This document shows, in pieces, positions 1 to 5,293 of a stretch of 5,338 nucleotides of DNA. The notes below the pieces were generated by a model that saw only the letters and a list, made by a program, of their open reading frames with translations, was not told where the DNA came from and ran no database searches. Each line of letters begins with the position of its first letter. Positions within the stretch are counted from its first letter, which is position 1. The DNA is taken from NCBI GenBank assembly GCA_947467405.1, contig CANIIN010000231.1:1-5338 (forward strand), given 5' to 3'. The stretch is from Betaproteobacteria bacterium (lineage in GTDB: Bacteria; Pseudomonadota; Gammaproteobacteria; Burkholderiales; SG8-39). The translations under genes were made by a program, and so were the position numbers.

Positions 1-534
1 ATCCTGACTGCAGATGAAGTGATGCAGGTTGCGATGATCGGCAACATAAGCGGCCTCAGCCAGTTGCCAGGCAGCAAAATTCGAGCAGCCGATGTATCGC
101 ACCTTGCCCTGGCGTACCAAGTCATCCAGCGCGCGCAGCGATTCCTCTATCGGCGTGCTCGGATCGGGGTCGTGCATATACATCAGGTCGATCCAGTCTG
201 TTTTTAGGCGACGCAGCGAATCTTCCACTGACGTGATGATGGTGCTGCGAGAACCCCCCTTCAGCGCGCCGGTCGAGCTCATCTGCTTGCCGCACTTGGT
301 CGCCAGCACCACGTTCTTGCGCCGAGTACCCAGCACATGGCCCAGAATTGTTTCCGATTCACCAGTGGGAGATCCGTAGACGTTGGCTGTATCAAAAAAG
401 TCGATGCCGAGATCCAGCGCTTTTTCGATCACCGGGCCTGAGGCGGCCCTATCTATTCTCGATCCGAAATTGTTGCAGCCCAGACCGATCAATGACACCT
501 TCAGTCCTGAATTACCGATTGCACGCTTTTCCAT
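1..534 (-). CDS. Aldo/keto reductase, N-terminal 178 residues (gene cut by the window edge)
   Basis: This is an NAD(P)H-dependent carbonyl reductase of the aldo/keto reductase superfamily, a cytosolic TIM barrel. The start is ATG at 534-532. The frame stays open to base 1, so a little over half of a usual 310-340 residue protein is present. The N-terminal hairpin and first strand read SGLKVSLIGLGCNNFGSR. All four residues of the catalytic tetrad are visible: Asp48 and Tyr53 in FFDTANVYG, Lys80 in LATKCG, and His121 in DLMYMHDPDP. Later barrel landmarks are GKVRYIGCSNF (143-153) and the Ser176-Gln177 pair that in the family contacts the nicotinamide. The sequence resembles the Tas/YghZ-like AKRs that often accompany acyl-CoA dehydrogenase genes, but the substrate is unknown. 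It lies 10 nt behind the dehydrogenase, with its ribosome binding site over that gene's stop, so it is probably translated from the same mRNA. The family call is near certain; a precise function cannot be given. Confidence 0.95.
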   Translation of the reverse strand, partial: MEKRAIGNSGLKVSLIGLGCNNFGSRIDRAASGPVIEKALDLGIDFFDTANVYGSPTGESETILGHVLGTRRKNVVLATKCGKQMSSTGALKGGSRSTIITSVEDSLRRLKTDWIDLMYMHDPDPSTPIEESLRALDDLVRQGKVRYIGCSNFAAWQLAEAAYVADHRNLHHFICSQD

Positions 535-538
535 TACT

Positions 539-545
539 CCTCCTT
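539..545 (-). promoter_or_regulatory. Shine-Dalgarno of the aldo/keto reductase, overlapping the upstream stop codon
   Basis: On the minus strand the junction reads TAAAGGAGGAGTAATG. The AAGGAGG core begins on the final base of the dehydrogenase stop TAA (547-545), and the ATG at 534-532 follows 4 nt after it, or a few more if the ribosome uses only the first bases. A near-perfect anti-SD match placed over a stop codon is the usual arrangement for translational coupling. It supports both the ATG at 534 and co-transcription with the dehydrogenase. Confidence 0.8.
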
Positions 546-2785
546 TAGTGGCGGCTTCTGGGCATGCCGAGTGCATTTTCGGCAATGATGCTGCGATGAA
601 CTTCGCTGGTCCCCGCATAGATGGTGCCCGGAACCGCGCGACGGCTTTCAAGTTCCAGTCGTCCCAGCGCATCGCCGTCCTGAAGAATGCTTTCTGGCGC
701 AGCCATATTCATCAATTCGACGGAACAAGCCAGCCAACTCTCGCTGCCGAAAAGCTTGGCCATTGAACCGAAGGGACCGTGTTGTCCCTCGATACCCGCC
801 CATATGCTGCGCTGTCCCAGAGCGTGCAGAACCTCAGAGTGTGTCAGGGCGCGCGCAAGACGTAAACGCACCTCAGGGTCATCAATTGCCTTGCCGCCAT
901 TGCGATCGGCTTCCTGTGCCCAGGCCACTGCGCTGTTCACCAGTCTTCCCATGGCGGCGTAGTAGAGTGAAACGCCGCTGTGCTCAAGGGTTAGCGCCGC
1001 CGCCATGACCTTGACGCCAAAGTTGATTTCTCCCAGGCGATAGCGGTCAGGGACACGCATGTTTTCGTAGTAAGTGATGTTGGTGCGTTCATCGGCAAAG
1101 GTTCGGATCCCATGCACCGAAAAACCCGGCAGGTCGGTCGGAACAATGAACAAGGTCAGTCCGCCATGCTTTGCAGCCTCCGGGTCGGTACGCGCTATCA
1201 AGAGGCAATAACGCGAAAAGTGCCCCTGGGAAGTGAACATCTTCTGTCCCGTGATGATCCAGTCATCGCCGTCCCGCACGGCGCGTGTCTTGGCGGCAAA
1301 TACGTCGGAGCCCCCGGAGGGCTCGCTGTAGCCCAGGCAGCAGTTGGCTTCGCCGCTGACCAGTTGCGGCAATATTTCAGCCTTTGCCGCCGGGCTGCCA
1401 AATTTCATGATGATGCTGCCTACCATGTAGGTGACGGTGATGGGAGGCTGTGGCCATGCGAATTCGGCGAATACGCTTCGAATGGCAGGCCAGGCGTAGT
1501 TGCCGAGTCCTTGTCCGCCGTACTCGGCCGGCCAATCGGGAAATAGCAGGCCTTCCGCGGCCATCTTGCGTTGCATGCCCTGGTGATATCCATCAGGCGT
1601 CACGTGGCTGAATTGCTCCAATTCACCGGTGACGTTGTTTCTGAGGAAACTGCGCATCTTGTCGATCAACGCGGAAACCTCCGGGCCGAAATCAAAATCG
1701 ACGTCGAGCGCGCCTACTTCTGGCATCGAGACCTCGGTCGACTTGCACCAAAGTCTGTCTCCGACAACCCGCAACTCGTCCTGCGGGTCGCCAAGCAGCA
1801 GGGCCAGGGAACGGCCGCGCCGGAAGTACAACTGCGCGTCGTAATCAACCGTCATGCCGTAGCCGCCGAATGCACGCATGGCATGGGTCAGCGCGGTTGC
1901 CGATGAAGTCGCTGCCCACCAGTACGCCATCGAAATCATCGCGGCTGCATTCTTCCTGCCCCGCGACAGGGCCCATAGCGCCCGCCATATCAGCAGGCGT
2001 CCACCGTCGATGTCGGTGACCGAGTCGGCCATCGGGTGCGCAAGGCCCTGGTAGCTGCCGATCAACCGGCCGAAAGCGGTGCGCTCGGATGCGTAGCGTG
2101 CCGCCGCCTCCAATGACTGGCGTGCCATCGCAGTCAGCATCGCAGCAGCCAGGAGTTTCCATTCTTCGATGGCAGCCAGAAACGCTTGGCGCGCCTGTGA
2201 TCCGCTGGCGATGGTTACCCCGCCGCGACCGCCGGACACGGCGGAAAAATCCATCCTGGCCACCGGCAGTCCGCCCAGGTTGGGAAGGACTGCCGCTTGG
2301 CGGTTCGAGCCGGCTTGGCCGCCGGCTTCCACGATGGCAATGCGATCGCCATCCAGCACCAATACGGCATCGGCGATCGCTCCGGCCGGAACGATCTGGA
2401 TCGGTCGACGACGCACGTCCATGAGGGCTAGGGTAACGATGGCGGTTCCCTTCTGAATTCGCTCCAGCCATTGCCGTGCCGTGTCATTGTCGCCGCGCGA
2501 CAGCAGCGCAGAGGCCGTCAGGGTTTCCAACCATGGCACACAGGCCAGATTGCGCCCCATTTCCTCTGCAACAAGGGTGACGTCGAACAGGCTGCTGCGA
2601 GCCGCACCGCTCTCGTCGGGAACCCGCATGAGATGGGCTTCCATCCCGACGAGACCGGCCCACAGCACGGGATCGAAACCCAGCGGCTCGGCGGCCCGGA
2701 CCTTTGCCATCGTCGACTCTTTTTTCAGGAATTTTGAAAAACTTTCCTTCAGGATATTTTGCTCTTCGTTCAAATGGAAATTCAT
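545..2785 (-). CDS. Two-domain (fused, FadE34-like) acyl-CoA dehydrogenase
   Basis: This FAD enzyme would form the 2,3-double bond in an acyl-CoA. At 746 residues it is about twice the length of a normal acyl-CoA dehydrogenase (about 380) and contains two complete folds. The N half (1-345) begins NFHLNEEQNILKESFSKFL. It keeps the flavin-dimer motif RTAFG (235-239) with Gln246, but has no TEPxxGSD loop. After a linker at about 346-362, the C half (363-746) has that loop as CLGYSEPSGGSD (483-494), the flavin strand WIITGQKMFTS (509-519) and the C-terminal motif IYAGTSEVHR (722-731). Where MCAD carries its catalytic Glu, this motif has Ala724. Instead Glu601 in LTLEHSG aligns with the helix-G Glu of isovaleryl-CoA dehydrogenase (Glu254). 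The C half lacks RxxFG, so each chain should form one composite FAD site, as in fused mycobacterial FadE34/ChsE3. A bulky or branched acyl-CoA substrate is inference. The start ATG has a modest GGGA 8 nt upstream, and no other start lies between it and the previous gene's stop. Confidence 0.95.
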   Translation of the reverse strand: MNFHLNEEQNILKESFSKFLKKESTMAKVRAAEPLGFDPVLWAGLVGMEAHLMRVPDESGAARSSLFDVTLVAEEMGRNLACVPWLETLTASALLSRGDNDTARQWLERIQKGTAIVTLALMDVRRRPIQIVPAGAIADAVLVLDGDRIAIVEAGGQAGSNRQAAVLPNLGGLPVARMDFSAVSGGRGGVTIASGSQARQAFLAAIEEWKLLAAAMLTAMARQSLEAAARYASERTAFGRLIGSYQGLAHPMADSVTDIDGGRLLIWRALWALSRGRKNAAAMISMAYWWAATSSATALTHAMRAFGGYGMTVDYDAQLYFRRGRSLALLLGDPQDELRVVGDRLWCKSTEVSMPEVGALDVDFDFGPEVSALIDKMRSFLRNNVTGELEQFSHVTPDGYHQGMQRKMAAEGLLFPDWPAEYGGQGLGNYAWPAIRSVFAEFAWPQPPITVTYMVGSIIMKFGSPAAKAEILPQLVSGEANCCLGYSEPSGGSDVFAAKTRAVRDGDDWIITGQKMFTSQGHFSRYCLLIARTDPEAAKHGGLTLFIVPTDLPGFSVHGIRTFADERTNITYYENMRVPDRYRLGEINFGVKVMAAALTLEHSGVSLYYAAMGRLVNSAVAWAQEADRNGGKAIDDPEVRLRLARALTHSEVLHALGQRSIWAGIEGQHGPFGSMAKLFGSESWLACSVELMNMAAPESILQDGDALGRLELESRRAVPGTIYAGTSEVHRSIIAENALGMPRSRH

Positions 2786-2844
2786 GCGATGCGTCCCGGA
2801 AATGAAAGTTGTGAGTAGTCTGGCGTAGTCGGCTCGGCAGATAC

Positions 2845-2861
2845 TCGGGGCGTTGCCCCGA
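2845..2861 (-). other. GC-rich stem-loop in the spacer between the transferase and dehydrogenase genes
   Basis: Seven base pairs (TCGGGGC at 2845-2851 with GCCCCGA at 2855-2861) close a 3-nt loop. The hairpin begins 29 nt downstream of the transferase stop and ends 59 nt before the dehydrogenase start. In the direction of transcription it is followed by GTATCTGCC, with no T-run, so it is not a standard intrinsic terminator. It could act as an mRNA processing or stability element that sets different expression for the genes on either side, or it could have no role. Confidence 0.4.
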
Positions 2862-2890
2862 ACGATGAGCTGAATACCATCTGGGTAGAG

Positions 2891-3688
2891 TCAACCGGCT
2901 ATTGCAAGGAGTTTCTCTCGAGCAATTTCACCTTGTCGCTCGTACAGCGCAACACCGACCGGGTTCAGCCATTTGCGGACACCCGACTCGAAGCTGGGCC
3001 GGGCGAAGACGCGAGCTGCCCAAGCCGAGACATGGGGTCGCGCCGTGATAAAGGGGCCAAATCCAAGGTGCTGCAGTCGCAGCACATAAGGGGTGAACGC
3101 CGAATCAGCCAATGAATAGCTGCCTCCAGCCAGCCATGGGTCCGAAGCCAATGTCCCATCCATCTCATCCAACAGGCGCACCAGACGGCGCACCGCCGGG
3201 GCAAAGCCGGGAGAGTCGAGTCCCTTTTCAACGGCCAACCGCAGGCGTTCGCGACGTTCTGCATCCGGTATTTTCGCCAGGAAGGCTTGAAACTCCGCGG
3301 CCGGCTTTTCCAGGTGGCTGAGACGCACGGCAATGCACAGCGTCAAGGTTGCGGTGGCCGCGTGAAGACCTTCATCCAGTTGTTTTGTCCAAAGCCGCAT
3401 GCGCGCGGCCTCGTAAGCAACCGCGGGTCTGAGTGAAGGCTCAGGAAAGGCGTGGTCTAGAAACTCGCCAATGACCGTGGATTCGACTATAACCCTGCCG
3501 TCGTGGACCAGCGTCGGCACGACTCCATTGGGATTCAGCGAAAGGTATTGCGGTTTCTGCGCGTCGCCGGTTCGAAGGTTTATATGATCGCTTTCCCAAG
3601 GGAGCCCCTTTTCTTCGAGAACGATACGTACCTTGGCGGAGCTGACCGACATGTCGTTGTGATACAGCCTGAGCGCCCGCACCTTCAC
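2891..3688 (-). CDS. Glutathione S-transferase, LigF/beta-etherase-like
   Basis: This is a cytosolic glutathione transferase of about 265 residues. Numbered from GTG at 3688, the thioredoxin-like domain opens with VRALRLYHNDMSVSSAKVR (3-21), where the Ser residues at 14, 16 and 17 are candidates for thiolate activation. It then has NPNGVVPTL (52-60) with the cis-Pro58 that contacts glutathione, and VESTVIGEFL (68-77) with the Glu-Ser pair that binds the gamma-glutamyl group. The helical C domain carries RMRLWTKQLDEG and the folding N-cap box SLAD (192-195). From memory, the ESTVI...LRP...MRxWTK pattern matches Sphingobium LigF, a beta-aryl etherase, and related dehalogenating transferases, so bond cleavage with glutathione as nucleophile is a plausible but unproven role. 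The start is uncertain: the frame is open to GTG at 3751, with further GTGs at 3721, 3691 and 3682 and no strong Shine-Dalgarno. I prefer 3688 because the first beta strand begins there. The stop is TGA at 2893-2891. Confidence 0.9.
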   Translation of the reverse strand: MKVRALRLYHNDMSVSSAKVRIVLEEKGLPWESDHINLRTGDAQKPQYLSLNPNGVVPTLVHDGRVIVESTVIGEFLDHAFPEPSLRPAVAYEAARMRLWTKQLDEGLHAATATLTLCIAVRLSHLEKPAAEFQAFLAKIPDAERRERLRLAVEKGLDSPGFAPAVRRLVRLLDEMDGTLASDPWLAGGSYSLADSAFTPYVLRLQHLGFGPFITARPHVSAWAARVFARPSFESGVRKWLNPVGVALYERQGEIAREKLLAIAG

Positions 3689-3765
3689 CACGCTTTCGGG
3701 CAGTGTTTGTTCCCGTTGCACAGCGCCAGTTGGGCTGGCCGGACATTCCACAGTAATTGCAGCAT
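3685..3765 (-). CDS. Possible 26-codon small ORF bridging the receptor and transferase genes
   Basis: The ATG at 3765-3763 shares one base with the receptor's TAA (TAATG). The TGA at 3687-3685 overlaps the preferred transferase GTG at 3688-3686 (GTGA). The encoded peptide starts MLQLLWNVRPAQLAL and ends CPKAW; it resembles nothing I recognise. A purine-rich GAAGAG precedes the ATG, with AAGG further upstream. It may be a coupling or leader ORF that carries ribosomes from one gene to the next. It could equally be chance, since 26 open codons are common, and it would be moot if the transferase really starts at 3751 in the other frame. Confidence 0.2.
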   Translation of the reverse strand: MLQLLWNVRPAQLALCNGNKHCPKAW

Positions 3766-4727
3766 TACTCTTCGACCTTGAGTCCCAGTTGTTTGACGAT
3801 CAGGGACCATTTTTCCGTATCTTTCCTGATCACCTCGGCAAAGGCTTCGGTGGAAATGCTGGCGGGGGTCAAGGCCTGTTTCTTGTACATATCGAGTATC
3901 TCCGCGTCCTTCTGCACTTCACTGTATTCGCGATGCAGGCGGGCGATAACCTCCCTTGGTGTGCCCTTGGGAACGAAAATGCCGAACCACGGCACTGCTT
4001 CGAAACCGGGCAGGCCTGCCTCGGCAACCGTCGGCACATCCGGCAGCAATGGCGAGCGCGTCGGGGTCATGGTGGCTAGCAAGCGGATCTTGCCCAGATG
4101 CAGGCCGGCGTCGATCATCGTCGATGTCGCCAGTGGAACACGGCCTCCGAGGACATCCTGGAACATGGGAGCCGTGCCCTTGTAGGGGATATGGGTCATC
4201 TGAATGCCAGCGCGCGATTTAAGCAGTTCCATGGCCAGATGGTCGGCGGTGCCGGTGCCGGCTCCGCCGAAACTGACCTTGTCCGGGTTGGCTTTGGCGT
4301 AGGCGATCAGTTCGGAGATGTTCTTCGCAGGAAAATCCGCAGCAGCGACCACGACGTAGACCATGTTCACCAGTTGAACCACCGGTGAGAGATCGCTGAT
4401 GGCGAACTGCACCTTGGGATTGATGCTAGGCACGATCGTCAACGCCGTGCTGGTGATCAGCATGGTGTAGCCATCGGCCGGCGACTTGGTGACGTAGTCC
4501 GTGCCAACGACGGTGGTCGCGCCCGGCCTGTTCTCGATCACGATTGACTGGCCGATGCGGTCTTTGAGCTTGTTGGCGAGAGCGCGGGCAAGAATGTCCG
4601 TGGCGCCGCCGGAAGCATAAGGGACCACCAGCTTGACCGGCTTGTTCGGAAAACCCTGAGAAAAGGCTGCAGACGACAAAACAATCCAGGCAGTTAATGT
4701 TACGACAATGGACTGATGTAACTTCAT
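3765..4727 (-). CDS. Bug/TctC-type periplasmic solute-binding protein (tripartite tricarboxylate receptor family)
   Basis: This is a secreted receptor that captures a small, usually carboxylated, molecule in the periplasm. It is 320 residues long, the normal size for the family. A signal peptide is clear: MKLH, a hydrophobic core at about 7-17, then SSAAFS with probable cleavage near residue 23. The mature protein starts at about QGFPNKPVKLVVPYASGG, with the family signature PYASGGATD (36-44) in the first ligand-binding loop. Other landmarks are ENRPGA (65-70), DGYT (85-88), the second binding loop GGAGTGTADHLA (154-165), YKGTAP (182-187) and LPDVPTVAEAG (228-238). After RPGA this protein has TT where most relatives have GG. 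Known ligands in the family include citrate, terephthalate, aspartate and glutamate; this one is not predictable. No TctA/TctB membrane genes are nearby, as is usual for the many orphan Bug receptors, which may borrow a transporter or act in sensing. It appears to head the operon. ATG at 4727 is well supported by its ribosome binding site. Confidence 0.96.
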   Translation of the reverse strand: MKLHQSIVVTLTAWIVLSSAAFSQGFPNKPVKLVVPYASGGATDILARALANKLKDRIGQSIVIENRPGATTVVGTDYVTKSPADGYTMLITSTALTIVPSINPKVQFAISDLSPVVQLVNMVYVVVAAADFPAKNISELIAYAKANPDKVSFGGAGTGTADHLAMELLKSRAGIQMTHIPYKGTAPMFQDVLGGRVPLATSTMIDAGLHLGKIRLLATMTPTRSPLLPDVPTVAEAGLPGFEAVPWFGIFVPKGTPREVIARLHREYSEVQKDAEILDMYKKQALTPASISTEAFAEVIRKDTEKWSLIVKQLGLKVEE

Positions 4728-4730
4728 ATC

Positions 4731-4740
4731 TTCCCCCTCC
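4731..4740 (-). promoter_or_regulatory. Shine-Dalgarno of the solute-binding protein gene
   Basis: The minus strand reads GGAGGGGGAAGATATG. The GGAGG core lies 8 nt before the ATG at 4727-4725, an optimal distance. It is one of the two strongest ribosome binding sites in the window, consistent with an abundant periplasmic receptor, and it fixes this start. Confidence 0.8.
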
Positions 4741-4801
4741 AGCTTAACTGGTGTATGAGCCTACTTGATTCACCTTGGGCATTCCACCAGGGCACATACG
4801 A

Positions 4802-4829
4802 ATCTTATCGAGCGCCTGAATGTGTGCAA
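4802..4829 (-). promoter_or_regulatory. Candidate sigma70-type promoter proximal to the receptor gene
   Basis: On the minus strand TTGCAC (4829-4824) and TAAGAT (4807-4802) are separated by 16 nt. They match the -35 and -10 consensus at 3/6 and 4/6. Transcription would begin near 4795, giving a leader of roughly 70 nt. A better isolated -10-like hexamer, TATATT (4845-4840, 5/6), lies just upstream but has no matching -35. The match is weak and the call rests mainly on position. Confidence 0.2.
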
Positions 4830-5068
4830 CTCCGACGGAAATATAGCAGATCGCATATCGGTGTGCCCCTAGTGAGCTTGACCTGCGACCCGGATCTTGC
4901 CTCGCGATTCGAATACTTCATCACCCGAAATTATTCATTTAGCTCAACCAATGCGGTACACCATCAAATCTGAGCCCAGGAAGAGCGCCCTGCCCGTTCG
5001 CGCGCATCAGGAATGATCTGTTCGACTTTTTCATGGCCCTTTTCTCTCGAATGGTGGGAGCCTCCTCA

Positions 5069-5093
5069 ATTGCCGGTGCCATTCACTGGCAAT
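5069..5093. repeat. Imperfect 25-bp inverted repeat, possible operator
   Basis: The arms ATTGCCGGTG (5069-5078) and CACTGGCAAT (5084-5093) pair at 9 of 10 positions, with a G/T mismatch at the seventh, around a 5-nt centre. No T-run follows on either strand, so it does not look like a terminator. A dyad of this size in the upstream region of a catabolic operon would suit a dimeric regulator. It is about 340 nt upstream of the receptor start, which is far for a simple repressor site, so it might instead control a promoter further from the gene or a divergent gene. Confidence 0.35.
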
Positions 5094-5143
5094 GCGGAAG
5101 AGAATCTTCTTAAATTCAGCAATTCCGTGCAGAATAGATTCAC

Positions 5144-5173
5144 ATTAGAAAAATCGCGACATCAAACTGATAA
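5144..5173 (-). promoter_or_regulatory. Candidate distal promoter in the A+T-rich block
   Basis: On the minus strand TTATCA (5173-5168, 4/6 to the -35 consensus) and TCTAAT (5149-5144, 5/6 to the -10 consensus) are separated by 18 nt. They lie within the most A+T-rich part of the window (5101-5220). Transcription would start near 5137, run through the inverted repeat at 5069-5093 and give a long leader of about 410 nt. Chance matches are common in A+T-rich DNA, so confidence is low. Confidence 0.2.
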
Positions 5174-5264
5174 TCGAGGCTTGAAAATCGTCTTCGAAGT
5201 GATAAGAACAGACGAAGACCGGAGCTAGAGATAGAAAACAGTGTCTTGGTGATCTCAGTCCTGT

Positions 5265-5293
5265 CTACTGAATGGCCATGATGCCTACTGAAT
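5265..5293. repeat. Pair of 9-bp direct repeats spaced 20 bp apart
   Basis: CTACTGAAT occurs at 5265-5273 and again at 5285-5293, start to start 20 bp, close to two turns of the helix, so both copies face the same side. This could be a tandem regulator site belonging to a gene beyond the right edge. A 9-mer repeated somewhere within 600 bp is not rare; only the close, helically phased spacing makes it worth recording. Confidence 0.25.

Noticed and set aside
1112..1546. Plus-strand frame of 144 codons opposite the dehydrogenase
   Set aside because: It is antisense to the conserved catalytic core of the dehydrogenase, with no ribosome binding site and no known domain.
1845..2471. Open minus-strand frame of 208 codons inside the dehydrogenase gene
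   Set aside because: It lies in another frame of a well-supported gene. The translation is rich in Arg, Gly and Ser with no domain, typical of a shadow frame in GC-rich DNA.
2484..2894. Minus-strand frame of 136 codons across the transferase-dehydrogenase junction
   Set aside because: It overlaps the start of the dehydrogenase in a different frame, has an Arg-rich composition and no recognisable motif.
4841..4858. ATAT-N10-ATAT dyad overlapping a TATATT hexamer, considered as a LysR-type box
   Set aside because: Only four bases match in each arm and the T-N11-A pattern is not met; too weak to call.
4755..4973. Plus-strand frame of 72 codons in the upstream region
   Set aside because: There is no convincing Shine-Dalgarno, no recognisable domain and a lower G+C than the real genes; a frame this short is expected by chance.
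5190..5219. 7-bp inverted repeat GTCTTCG ... CGAAGAC with a 16-nt loop
   Set aside because: By my estimate a 7-bp repeat with a loop this long is expected about once by chance in 600 bp, and nothing else supports it.
5013..5228. Plus-strand frame of 71 codons
   Set aside because: It spans the inverted repeat and the A+T-rich block, has no good ribosome binding site and resembles no family I know.
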